From positions 620,001 through 684,000 of the forward strand of contig PVNI01000001.1 in the NCBI GenBank assembly GCA_003001795.1: a DNA stretch of 64,000 nucleotides, given 5' to 3'. Every line of letters starts with the position of its first letter. Position 1 is the stretch's first letter. This document shows positions 40,380 to 48,336 of this stretch, one piece after another. The DNA is from Actinomadura viridilutea. Its GTDB lineage: Bacteria; Actinomycetota; Actinomycetes; Streptosporangiales; Streptosporangiaceae. The notes under the pieces were generated by a model. That model worked only from the letters and a program-made list of their open reading frames with translations, did no database searches and was not told where the DNA came from. The position numbers were made by a program, and so were the translations under genes.

Positions 40380-41343
40380 GGGTCACCTCAACGGGGTCCT
40401 TGTCGTGGCGCAGCCCGCGCCAGGACGGGAAGCGCAGCCGCCCGTCGCGCGTGCGCAGGCTGTAGGCCACCTCCCCGACGAGGCGCGGTTCAACCCACTG
40501 GGCGTCGCGGGCGATTTCGCGGGGGATCGGCTCGTCGTAGGGGCTGGTGGGGCGGCGCAGCGGCCACAGCGTCGCGTACAGGTCGTCGAGGGCCCGGTCG
40601 GAGAACCCGGTGCCGACGTGCCCGACGAAGCACAGCCGTCCCTTGGCGTCGTACTCGCCGAGCAGCAGCGACCCCAGACCGCCCGCGCGCCGGCCGCGGC
40701 CCGGCTTCCACCCGCAGACGATCACCTCGCGGGTCAGGTAGTGCTTGACCTTGCGCCAGGAGTCGACGCGGCGGCCCGGCCGGTAAGGGGAGTCGAGCCG
40801 CTTGGCCATCAGCCCTTCGAGCCGCTGCTCGCGGGTGAACTCCAGCAGTTCGGCGACCTGGGCGGTGTCGCCGCCGTGCAGGTACGGGGGCGCCTCGACG
40901 GGCCCGGCGGGGGTCAGGTCCAGCTCGGCCAGCAGGGCGCGCCGCTCGGCGTACGGCCGGTCGTACAGCACCCGCCCGTCCAGGAACAGCAGGTCGAACA
41001 CCACGTACCGGACCGGCACCGCGCGGACCAGCCGGGGGTCGGGGCGGCTGACGTGCATGCGCCGCTGCAGGCGTTCGAAGCTGGGCCGGCCGCGGTCGAA
41101 GGCGACCACCTCGCCGTCCAGCACCACGTCGTGGTGCGGCACCAGGTCGGCCAGCCCGGTCAGCTCGGGGTAGCGGCCGATGAGCTCGGTGGCGCGCCGT
41201 CCGGTGGCCCGCACGCCGTCGGCGGAGACGTAGGCGATGACGCGGACGCCGTCCCACTTGATCTCCAGACCCCACCGGGCGGTGTCCTCGGGCAGGTCCC
41301 CGGTCTCGGCCATCATCGGCTGGACCGGCCACGGCATCGTCAT
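40369..41343 (-). CDS. ligD: ATP-dependent DNA ligase, LigD ligase domain
   Basis: 324 residues. Motif I EIKWDGVRVI supplies the lysine that is adenylylated; motifs VLDGEVVAFD, EGLMAKRLDSPY and KVKHYL follow, then the OB domain. No polymerase or phosphoesterase domain is fused, so LigD is split into two proteins here. Seals double-strand breaks together with Ku, whose gene is divergent 170 bases away. Confidence 0.92.
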   Translation of the reverse strand: MTMPWPVQPMMAETGDLPEDTARWGLEIKWDGVRVIAYVSADGVRATGRRATELIGRYPELTGLADLVPHHDVVLDGEVVAFDRGRPSFERLQRRMHVSRPDPRLVRAVPVRYVVFDLLFLDGRVLYDRPYAERRALLAELDLTPAGPVEAPPYLHGGDTAQVAELLEFTREQRLEGLMAKRLDSPYRPGRRVDSWRKVKHYLTREVIVCGWKPGRGRRAGGLGSLLLGEYDAKGRLCFVGHVGTGFSDRALDDLYATLWPLRRPTSPYDEPIPREIARDAQWVEPRLVGEVAYSLRTRDGRLRFPSWRGLRHDKDPVEVTRDR

Positions 41344-41513
41344 ATCGGGCTCTTACCCGTGCCCGCCCGGACGGAAAAGATTCACTCCCGATAGGGACGG
41401 CCGGTCACCGTGCGCCGGGAACGCGGGGTGACCCTCGGGTGCACCGCGGGGCTCTGGCGGAAACCGGGGCCGCTTGCGACGCTAGTGAGGAGATCTCGGG
41501 GTAAGGACTGGCC

Positions 41514-42476
41514 ATGCGCAGTATCTGGAAGGGCGCCATCTCGTTCGGGCTGGTGACGATCCCGGTGAAGGTGTATTCGGCGACCGAGCAGCGGGACGTC
41601 GCCTTCCACCAGGTGCACCGCACCGACGGCGGGCGCATCCGGTACCGCCGGGTGTGCAGCATCGACGGCGAGGAGGTCCCCTACTCCGACATCGCCAAGG
41701 GGTACGAGCTGCCCAGCGGCGAGATCGTCGTGCTGACCGACGAGGACTTCGCCGACCTGCCGCTGTCCACCAGCCGCCGCATCGACGTGCTGCAGTTCGT
41801 GGCGGAGGAGGAGGTGGACCCCATCTACTTCGCCAAGTCGTACTACCTGGAGCCCGACGCCCACGGCACCAAGCCGTACGTGCTGCTGCGCGACGCCCTG
41901 GAGGCGTCGGGGCGGGTGGCGCTGGTGAAGGTGGCGCTGCGCCAGCGCGAGTCGCTGGCGACGCTGCGCGTGCGCGACGGCGTGTTCGTCCTGGAGACCA
42001 TGCTGTGGCCGGACGAGATCCGCACCCCCGACTTCCCGTTCCTCGAGGAGGACATCGAGGTCCGCAAGCAGGAGCTGGCGATGGCGACCTCCCTCATCGA
42101 GACCATGGAGGGGGAGTTCGACCCGACCGAGTACAAGGACGCCTACCGGGAGGCGCTGCAAGCGGTCATCGAGGCCAAGGTGGAGGGCCGGGAGGTGACG
42201 CGGCCCGAGGAGGCGGCCGAGGAGGAGCCGGCCGCCGACCTGCTCAGCGCGCTGCGCGCCAGCGTCGAGGCGGCCAAGAAGAGCCGGGAGGGGAAGAAGG
42301 CCCCGGCGTCCCGGAAGAAGGCGGTCTCGGGACGCGCGGCCAAGGCGGCTTCTTCCAACAGCGCCCCGTCAAAGAGCGCCCCATCAAAGAGCGCCCCGTC
42401 AAAGAGCGCGTCCGGCAAGGCGGCGGGCAAGAAGACGGCGGCCAAGTCGCCGTCGCGGAGCCGCAAGAGCGCCTAG
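41514..42476 (+). CDS. ku: Ku DNA-end-binding protein
   Basis: 320 residues from ATG 41514. Starts MRSIWKGAISFGLVTIPVKVYSAT, the bacterial Ku signature, with the ring domain through VDPIYFAKSYYLEPD and the LigD-interacting C-terminal region. From about 245 it carries a Lys/Ser/Ala tail with four S-A-P-S-K units coded by 15-bp repeats, typical of extended actinobacterial Ku tails that help DNA threading. Divergent from ligD, so both can be expressed from one intergenic region. Confidence 0.95.
   Translation: MRSIWKGAISFGLVTIPVKVYSATEQRDVAFHQVHRTDGGRIRYRRVCSIDGEEVPYSDIAKGYELPSGEIVVLTDEDFADLPLSTSRRIDVLQFVAEEEVDPIYFAKSYYLEPDAHGTKPYVLLRDALEASGRVALVKVALRQRESLATLRVRDGVFVLETMLWPDEIRTPDFPFLEEDIEVRKQELAMATSLIETMEGEFDPTEYKDAYREALQAVIEAKVEGREVTRPEEAAEEEPAADLLSALRASVEAAKKSREGKKAPASRKKAVSGRAAKAASSNSAPSKSAPSKSAPSKSASGKAAGKKTAAKSPSRSRKSA
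42360..42419. repeat. Four 15-bp repeats in the Ku C-terminal tail
   Basis: AGCGCCCCGTCAAAG-type units at 42360, 42375, 42390 and 42405 (the last diverged). Codons TCA, CCA and AAG here are AT-richer than the rest of the gene. Confidence 0.9.
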
Positions 42477-42503
42477 CCGCGACGGCGGACCCGGCCGCCG
42501 CCT

Positions 42504-42519
42504 CCGGACGCGCGTCCGG
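42504..42519. terminator. 16-bp palindrome between ku and the SOD-like gene
   Basis: Perfect CCGGACG-CG-CGTCCGG between convergent genes. Two imperfect 17-bp direct repeats follow it (42519-42535 and 42537-42553), the second reaching the stop codon of the SOD-like gene. Confidence 0.5.
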
Positions 42520-42549
42520 TCGGAAGAGGGTTCCTGTCGGAAGCGGGTC

Positions 42550-43077
42550 TCAGAACGGGACGTTGGTGCACACGAGCCGGTCGCCCGCGTCACCGGTCCG
42601 CCGGTCGGTCGGCTTGGCGTGGATCACGATGGATCCGGCCTGGCCCCGGGCGACCCGCCACGGCACCCGGGTCTCGCCGTACGCCGTGCGGTCGCGCCGC
42701 ACCTTGAAGTCGAGCCAGATCTCCTTGGCGCGCAGCGGCGCGTTCCGCGCGGCCCGCGGGTTCTGGTAGTGCGGGCCCGCGTCGGCGGGCCTGCGGCCGC
42801 ACCGGTTCTTGTGGACGTGCACGCCGAGCGCCTTGCCGACGGCCGACCGCGGGAACCCGGTCGCCCGGAAGCGCACGACGGTCGAGTTCCGGCCGTACGA
42901 CACGTGCGCGCTGGTCCTCACCTTTCTGAAGGCGGGGTTCGCGTACACGTACGTCGGGCCTTGGACCCGGATGTCTCTCGGCTTCCCGCGGGCCTGGGCA
43001 GGGGCCGGAGCCGCCAGCAGGGCCAGCGCGGCCCCCGCCGCGGTGAGCGTGACGGCCGTGCGCCGCACCAGTGTCAT
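42550..43077 (-). CDS. Secreted Cu/Zn-superoxide-dismutase-like protein
   Basis: 175 residues with a Sec signal peptide (TAVTLTAAGAALALLAAPAPAQA). Segments GVHVHKNRCG, GPHYQNP and SIVIHAKPTD...GDAGDRLVCTNVPF resemble the copper-binding and C-terminal strands of Cu/Zn SODs. The usual run of zinc ligands is incomplete: only about four His are in ligand-like positions. It may be a copper-only or inactive relative. Convergent with ku. Confidence 0.6.
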   Translation of the reverse strand: MTLVRRTAVTLTAAGAALALLAAPAPAQARGKPRDIRVQGPTYVYANPAFRKVRTSAHVSYGRNSTVVRFRATGFPRSAVGKALGVHVHKNRCGRRPADAGPHYQNPRAARNAPLRAKEIWLDFKVRRDRTAYGETRVPWRVARGQAGSIVIHAKPTDRRTGDAGDRLVCTNVPF

Positions 43078-43267
43078 GGGTCGTCCCCCTGTTCACCCTG
43101 AGTGGTCGTGACGTCACGAGGACGTCGCCAACAGGCCCGATGATGCCCGTGGAACCAAGATCAATGCATGCGCCCCACGCGGGCGAAGGCTCGTGTCGCA
43201 TCCCTTTTGACCTGCACAAACGTCCTCTTTGCGATGCGGTGCCCGACACGTCCCCGCCCCGGCGCCG

Positions 43268-45430
43268 TCAGGTGCCGGCGGGCTCCAGGCGGCCCGCGGC
43301 GGGGGCCGGGGCGTCGTCCTCGCGGATGCCGTAGCGGCGGTAGACGCGGGCGAGCGGGCCGGGCGCCCACCAGTTGGCGCGTCCCAGCAGGCGCATGGCC
43401 GCGGGGACGAGCAGGCCCCGCACGATCGTGGCGTCGAGGAGCACCGCGGTGACCATCCCCACGCCGGTCATCTTGATGAACGAGATGCCGGAGGTGGAGA
43501 ACGCCGCCATGACCACGATGAACAGCAGCGCCGCACCGGTGATCACGCCGGCGCTGCGCTGCAGGCCGGAGGCGACCGAGCCGGCGGTGTCGCCGGTGGC
43601 GTCGTAGCGCTCGCGGATCCGCGACAGCAGGAACACCTCGTAGTCCATGGTCAGCCCGAACAGCAGGGCCAGCATGAGGATCGGCATCGCGGGGGCGAGC
43701 GAGCCGGTGGCGGTGAAGTCGAGCACGCCGGACAGGTGCCCCTCCTGGAAGATCCACACGACGACGCCGAACGTGGCCGACAGCGACAGCGCGTTCGCCG
43801 CCATCGCCTTGACCGGCAGCACCACCGACCCGAACGCCAGGAACAGCAGGACGAACGTGGCGCCGCCGACCGTCGCCGCCAGCAGCGGCAGGCGCGCGCC
43901 CAGACCGGACAGCTGGTCGACCAGCTCGGCGGTCCGACCGCCGACGTACACCCGCGCGCCCGGCGGCGCCGGCACGTCCCGCACCCGCTCGACCAGCGCA
44001 CGGGCCTCCGCCGACATCGGGTCGGCGGCGTAGCGCAGCGAGATCTTCGCGGTGGTCCCCGCGGCGCCGGTCACGGCGGCCTGCGTCACCCCGGGCACCT
44101 GGCCGAGGCGCTGCGCGTACGCCCGGGCGTCGACGCGCCCGGACACGATCACCTCGATGGGGGCGGTGGCGCCGCTCGGGAAGTCGCGTTGCAGCGTCTC
44201 GGCGACGACGCGCGCCTCCGTGCCCTCGGGCAGCACCTTGCCGTCGACGCCGCCCCAGCTGATGCCGAGGAACGGCGTGCCCAGCGACAGCAGCACCGCC
44301 ATGGCCCCCACCAGGTACAGGACGGGGCGCCGCATGACGCTCTGGGCGAGCCGGTACCAGCCCCCGCGGGCGGCCGGGGCCGCCGTGGCGCGGCGGCGCC
44401 GGAACGACAGGGCGTTGACCCGAGGGCCGAGGACGGCGAGCAGCGCGGGCAGCACGGTCAGCGCGGCGGCCATGCAGACCACGACGGTGGCGACGCCGCC
44501 GTATCCCATCGACCGCAGGAAGGTCTGGGGGAAGAGCGTGAGCCCGGCCAGGGAGACCGCGACCGTGATCCCGGAGACGGCGACGGTGCGTCCGGCGGTG
44601 GCCATGGTCCGCGCCAGCGCCTCCTCGGTGCCGCGGCCCGCGGCGAGCTCCTCGCGGAACCGGCCGACGACGAACAGCCCGTAGTCGATGGCCAGGCCGA
44701 GGCCGAGGAACGTGGTGATGTTGACGGCGAAGATCGACACGTCCGTGCCCAGGGTGAGCAGCCGCAGGGCGGCGAACGAGCCGAGGATCGCCATGCCGCC
44801 GACGACCAGCGGCAGGCTCGCCGCCGCGACCCCGCCGAAGATCACCGTGAGCAGGATCAGCAGGACCGGCAGGGACAGCATCTCGGCGCGGGCGATGTCC
44901 CGGGAGACCCGGTCGTTGATGGCCGTCTCGGTGGCGACCTCGCCGCCGAGACGGGCCGTGCCCGCCGCGCCTCCCGGGTGGCGCAGGGCGTCCTCGATGT
45001 CGGCGAAGTTGTCGGCCCGTTCCTCGGGGTCGGCGCCCGCCAGCCGCAGCACGGCGTAGGTGGCGGTGCGGTCGCGGCTGACCAGGTCGGGCGACCCGGT
45101 GGACCAGTGCGTGACGACGCCCGTGACCTTGTCCGCGGGCAGGGCGGCCAAGGCGCCGGTCACCGCGGACCGGAAGCCCGGGTCGTCGATCGTGCGGCCC
45201 CGCGGCGCCGTGTAGAGGACGACCACGTCGGCCTGGTCGCGGCCGAGGTCGCGTTCCGCGATCCGCGCGGCGCGGGCGCTCTCGCTGTCGGGCGTGGTGA
45301 AGCCGCCCGCCGCGGTGAGCGCGCCGAAGACGCCCGTGCCCCAGACCGCCGCCGCGACCAGGGCGAGCACGCCCAGGGCCAGCACCGGTCGCCGGCGCCG
45401 GTGCACGAGCCGGCCCCATCGTTCCAGCAT
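43268..45430 (-). CDS. MMPL/RND-family membrane transporter
   Basis: 720 residues from ATG 45430, with GGGGGAGG upstream. Two repeats of one TM helix, a large extracellular loop, and five further TM helices. Typical MmpL segments: GLAIDYGLFVVGRFREEL in the first half and GLTMDYEVFLLSRIRERYDATGD in the second, each with the charged residues that relay protons. MmpL proteins export lipids or drugs. The divergent TetR gene, with shared operator-like repeats, is the probable repressor. Confidence 0.92.
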   Translation of the reverse strand: MLERWGRLVHRRRRPVLALGVLALVAAAVWGTGVFGALTAAGGFTTPDSESARAARIAERDLGRDQADVVVLYTAPRGRTIDDPGFRSAVTGALAALPADKVTGVVTHWSTGSPDLVSRDRTATYAVLRLAGADPEERADNFADIEDALRHPGGAAGTARLGGEVATETAINDRVSRDIARAEMLSLPVLLILLTVIFGGVAAASLPLVVGGMAILGSFAALRLLTLGTDVSIFAVNITTFLGLGLAIDYGLFVVGRFREELAAGRGTEEALARTMATAGRTVAVSGITVAVSLAGLTLFPQTFLRSMGYGGVATVVVCMAAALTVLPALLAVLGPRVNALSFRRRRATAAPAARGGWYRLAQSVMRRPVLYLVGAMAVLLSLGTPFLGISWGGVDGKVLPEGTEARVVAETLQRDFPSGATAPIEVIVSGRVDARAYAQRLGQVPGVTQAAVTGAAGTTAKISLRYAADPMSAEARALVERVRDVPAPPGARVYVGGRTAELVDQLSGLGARLPLLAATVGGATFVLLFLAFGSVVLPVKAMAANALSLSATFGVVVWIFQEGHLSGVLDFTATGSLAPAMPILMLALLFGLTMDYEVFLLSRIRERYDATGDTAGSVASGLQRSAGVITGAALLFIVVMAAFSTSGISFIKMTGVGMVTAVLLDATIVRGLLVPAAMRLLGRANWWAPGPLARVYRRYGIREDDAPAPAAGRLEPAGT

Positions 45431-45465
45431 GCGATGTCCTCCCCCGTGACGATGCGTCACTGAAA

Positions 45466-45514
45466 TGAACGCCGTTAACTAGTGAACGCCGTTAAGTTGG
45501 CATACACTGTTAAC
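45466..45514. promoter_or_regulatory. Operator region between MmpL and TetR genes
   Basis: Direct repeat TGAACGCCGTTAA at 45466 and 45483 (17-bp spacing), a near-perfect palindrome CGTTAACTAGTGAACG at 45473-45488, and a third GTTAAC at 45509-45514, all in an AT-rich island. Fits TetR dimers binding to control both genes. Confidence 0.65.
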
Positions 45515-45581
45515 TGTCGTCAAGGGTGTTCATGCGACATCATCGGAGGGTCGGCGGACGCGGGCGGAGGGAGACGAGACG

Positions 45582-46301
45582 GTGGCTGAATCCCGGCGCG
45601 ACCGGCTGCGCGCGGCGACGGTGGCGGAGATCTCGCAGATCGCCCGCCGCATCCTCGTGGAGCAGGGGCCGCAGGCGCTGACGCTGCGCGCCATCGCCCG
45701 GGAGATGGGCATGACCGCGCCGGCGCTCTACCGCTACTTCGACAGCCGCGAGCACCTGATCCGGTACGTCGTCGGCGCCCTGTTCCAAGACCTGACGGCC
45801 GAGCTGACCCGGGCCATCGGCGCCGCCGGGGACCTGGACGGCAAGTTCCTGGCCGCCGCCCGCGCCTTCCGCCGCTGGGCGTTGAAGCACCGGCGCGAGT
45901 ACGAGCTGCTGTTCGGCGCGCCCGTGCCGGGCGTCGGGCACACCGAGGCGGTCGACCACGCCGAGCAGTGCGCCAAGGAGTTCGGGGGGACGTTCGCCGC
46001 CCTGTTCGCGGAGCTGTGGCAGGAGCGCCCCTTCCGCGTCCCGTCCGACGAGGAGATCCGCCCCGACCTGCGCGAGCAGCTGCGCCGCTACGGCGGCGAG
46101 ATGCTGGGCGACGTCGGCCTGCCGCTCGGCGCCGTCCTGCGGTTCCTGCAGTGCTGGATCCGCCTCCAGGGCGGCGTCAGCCTGGAGGTCTTCGGCCACC
46201 TGGACTTCGCCCTGGACGATCCCGAGCCGATGTTCGAGCTGATGCTGGAGGAGATGGCGCTCATCCTCGGCCTGAAGTACAGCCCGCCGTCCGGCCGGTG
46301 A
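45582..46301 (+). CDS. TetR-family repressor, probable regulator of MmpL
   Basis: 239 residues from GTG 45582 (GGAGGGA eight bases upstream). HTH: ISQIARRILVEQGPQALTLRAIAREMGMTAPALYRYFDSREHLIRYVVGAL. The C-terminal domain (FRRWALKHRREYELLFGAPVPG) is of the WHG/TetR_C_13 type. Divergence from the transporter and the shared operator region indicate local control. The 3' end lies in a 2 x 17-bp tandem repeat that includes the stop codon. Confidence 0.9.
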   Translation: MAESRRDRLRAATVAEISQIARRILVEQGPQALTLRAIAREMGMTAPALYRYFDSREHLIRYVVGALFQDLTAELTRAIGAAGDLDGKFLAAARAFRRWALKHRREYELLFGAPVPGVGHTEAVDHAEQCAKEFGGTFAALFAELWQERPFRVPSDEEIRPDLREQLRRYGGEMLGDVGLPLGAVLRFLQCWIRLQGGVSLEVFGHLDFALDDPEPMFELMLEEMALILGLKYSPPSGR

Positions 46302-46327
46302 CGAGGGGAGGCCGGTGACGAGGGGAG
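46294..46327. repeat. 2 x 17-bp tandem repeat spanning the TetR stop codon
   Basis: GCCGGTGACGAGGGGAG at 46294-46310 and 46311-46327. The TGA (46299-46301) is repeated at 46316-46318 in another frame. Confidence 0.88.
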
Positions 46328-46331
46328 AACG

Positions 46332-46365
46332 CGAGCGGGGCGCGCCCGCAGGCGCGCCCCGCTCG
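46332..46365. terminator. 15-bp stem bidirectional terminator between tetR and moeZ
   Basis: Perfect arms 46332-46346 and 46351-46365 with a CGCA loop, between convergent genes. No T-run. Confidence 0.65.
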
Positions 46366-46407
46366 GTGCGGCTCCGGCGCCGGGTGCGGTCGCGCACCTG
46401 GCGCGGG

Positions 46408-46433
46408 CTCAGTAGGAGGGCTCAGTAGGAGGG
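46408..46433. repeat. 2 x 13-bp tandem repeat spanning the moeZ stop codon
   Basis: CTCAGTAGGAGGG at 46408-46420 and 46421-46433. The moeZ stop (TCA on the plus strand, 46422-46424) lies in the second copy, and an identical triplet lies in the first. Confidence 0.88.
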
Positions 46434-47603
46434 CAGGCTCGGGTCGATCTGGTTGACCCAGGCCACGATGCCGCCGCCGACGTGCACCGCGTCGGCGAAG
46501 CCGGCCTTCTTGACCACGGCCAGCGCCTCGGCGCTGCGCACGCCCGACTTGCAGTGCAGGACGATCTTCTTGTCCTGGGGCAGCTTCTCCAGGGCGTTGC
46601 CGTTGAGGAACTCGCCCTTGGGGATCAGCGTGGCGCCCGGGATGGAGACGATCTCGTACTCGTTGGGCTCGCGCACGTCCACCAGGAAGATGTCGTCGCC
46701 CCGGTCCAGCATCGCCTTCAGGTCGTGCACCGAGATGGTGGAGTCCTTGACGGCCTCGGCGGCCTCGTCGGACACCGCGCCGCAGAACGCCTGGTAGTCC
46801 TCCAGCAGCTCGGTCTGGGTCGGGTTCTTGCCGCACAGCGGGCACTCGGGGTCCTTGCGGACCTTGACCGAGCGGTACGTCATCTCCAGGGCGTCGTAGA
46901 TCATCAGCCGGCCGACCAGCGGCTCGCCGATGCCCGTGATCAGCTTGATGGCCTCGTTGACCTGGATGGAGCCGATCGAGGCGCACAGCACGCCCAGCAC
47001 CCCGCCCTCGGCGCAGGAGGGCACCATGCCGGGCGGCGGCGGCTCGGGGTACAGGCACCGGTAGCAGGGGCCGTGCTCGGCCCAGAACACCGCGGCCTGG
47101 CCGTCGAACCGGTAGATCGACCCCCACACGTACGGCTTGCCGAGCAGCACCGCCGCGTCGTTGACCATGTAGCGGGTGGCGAAGTTGTCCGTGCCGTCCA
47201 GGATCAGGTCGTACCCGGAGAAGATCTCCATGATGTTGTCGCGGTCCAGCGCGGTGTTGTGGACCACGACGTCGATCAGCGGGTTGATCTCGCGCACGGC
47301 GGCGGCGGCCGACTCGGCCTTGGGCTTGCCCAGGCTGGACTGCCGGTGGATCACCTGCCGCTGCAGGTTGGACTCGTCGACGACGTCGAAGTCGATGATG
47401 CCCAGGGTGCCCACGCCCGCGGCGGCCAGGTACATCAGGGCCGGGGAGCCGAGACCGCCCGCGCCCACGCACAGGACCTTGGCGTTCTTCAGGCGCTTCT
47501 GCCCGGCCATCCCCACGTCCGGGATGATCAGGTGTCGCGAGTAACGGTTGACCTCGTCGCGGGTGAGCTCCGCTGCGGGCTCGACCAGAGGTGGCAACGA
47601 CAC
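46422..47603 (-). CDS. moeZ: Adenylyltransferase/sulfurtransferase MoeZ
   Basis: 393 residues from GTG 47603 (AGGAG upstream). The N-terminal E1-like domain has RYSRHLIIPDVGMAGQKRL, VLCVGAGGLGSPAL, DFDVVDESNLQRQV and zinc CxxC pairs (CYRC, CPLC). The C-terminal rhodanese domain has active-site Cys in LHCKSGVRSAEA. It activates the C-terminal Gly of small sulfur carriers and loads sulfur, for molybdopterin, thiamin or cysteine synthesis. Same as Rv3206c, which is likewise near TetR/DUF3107 and adnAB genes. Confidence 0.94.
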   Translation of the reverse strand: MSLPPLVEPAAELTRDEVNRYSRHLIIPDVGMAGQKRLKNAKVLCVGAGGLGSPALMYLAAAGVGTLGIIDFDVVDESNLQRQVIHRQSSLGKPKAESAAAAVREINPLIDVVVHNTALDRDNIMEIFSGYDLILDGTDNFATRYMVNDAAVLLGKPYVWGSIYRFDGQAAVFWAEHGPCYRCLYPEPPPPGMVPSCAEGGVLGVLCASIGSIQVNEAIKLITGIGEPLVGRLMIYDALEMTYRSVKVRKDPECPLCGKNPTQTELLEDYQAFCGAVSDEAAEAVKDSTISVHDLKAMLDRGDDIFLVDVREPNEYEIVSIPGATLIPKGEFLNGNALEKLPQDKKIVLHCKSGVRSAEALAVVKKAGFADAVHVGGGIVAWVNQIDPSLPSY

Positions 47604-47936
47604 GGTGGGTGCTCCTGTGCTGACGCTCGGCTGTACCAGGGGTGGACGGCCGTCCGGGCGCCTCGCCGGGATCGCTGCCGCGACACCCCGCGGGAGCCCG
47701 TGCCGGGAACGTCCTCCCACGGCACAACCTTGCCATGCCCGTCCGAATTCCCGTAGCGCGCAGTACCCGGAACAAGCCGGGCCGTCGAAGACGCGGGATC
47801 GGCCCGCAGCCGGGTGCCGCGCATTCCTGGCGGTCCCCGGCCCCCGGGCCGGGGACCGCCTGCGCCGTCGGCGCATAGATCGGCGCATGGGGGGCAAAGT
47901 CCGCACGTTACGGACATCGGCCTCGAAGGAGGAACC
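47604..47936. other. Divergent intergenic region moeZ / csbD-like
   Basis: 333 bases without a supported gene. Contains the 15-bp-arm palindrome at 47829-47860 and probable promoters in both directions; CAACCTTGCC and TTCCCGTAGCGCG are the least GC-rich parts. Two GCGCAT repeats (GGCGCATAGATCGGCGCATG) follow the palindrome. Confidence 0.5.
47829..47860. promoter_or_regulatory. Perfect 15-bp-arm palindrome, copy 2 of a shared motif
   Basis: Arms 47829-47843 and 47846-47860 with CC between. Inner ten-base arms GGTCCCCGGC / GCCGGGGACC (47832-47841, 47848-47857) are identical to those of the palindrome before pepA. Confidence 0.55.
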
Positions 47937-48131
47937 GTGGGTTTCCTCGACAAGATGAAGAACAGGTTCCAGCGGACCAAGGGCCGCGCCAAGGAGGAGA
48001 CCGGCCACCACACCCGGGACCCGTACCTGGAGTCGGAAGGCAAAAAGGACCGCGTCTCCGGTGACATGAAGCAGGTCGGCGAGAAGGCCAAGGAGGCCGC
48101 CAGGGAAGCCCGCCGCATGATGGGGCGGTGA
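47937..48131 (+). CDS. CsbD-like small stress protein
   Basis: 64 residues from GTG 47937, right after AAGGAGGAACC. Sequence pattern (FLDKMKNRFQRTKGRAKEETGHH...GKKDRVSGDMKQVGEKAKEAARE) fits the CsbD family: charged, helical, disordered in isolation and induced by general stress in other bacteria. A set of hairpins and a terminator follow directly. Confidence 0.75.
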   Translation: MGFLDKMKNRFQRTKGRAKEETGHHTRDPYLESEGKKDRVSGDMKQVGEKAKEAAREARRMMGR

Positions 48132-48159
48132 CGCCGCCGAGTAAAAAATCCGCTCCGCT

Positions 48160-48260
48160 CGTCGCGCGGCGCGAAGGCCGCGCGATCAGGCGTGCATCGC
48201 ACGCGAAAGCCTTGTAGTGGGGGAGAAAGGGCCTCTCGGGTGAGAGGCCCTTTTCCCTGC
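48160..48260 (+). ncRNA. Candidate structured RNA: three perfect hairpins ending in a terminator
   Basis: Stem 1: 48163-48170 with 48177-48184 (8 bp, loop GCGAAG). Stem 2: 48190-48195 with 48199-48204 (6 bp, loop ATC). Stem 3: 48229-48237 with 48242-48250, then TTTT. It may be a separate small RNA or only the 3' end of the csbD-like transcript. No known RNA family recognised. Confidence 0.4.
48229..48254 (+). terminator. Rho-independent terminator after csbD-like gene
   Basis: GGGCCTCTC / GAGAGGCCC perfect 9-bp stem, GGGT loop, TTTT at 48251-48254. Confidence 0.88.
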
Positions 48261-48336
48261 TCACGGTCGTGCGTCAGGGCGCGGCCCCGGTAACGTCCGG
48301 GCAGAGCGCGGCAAAGCAGGGTTAATCTGTGCGTTT

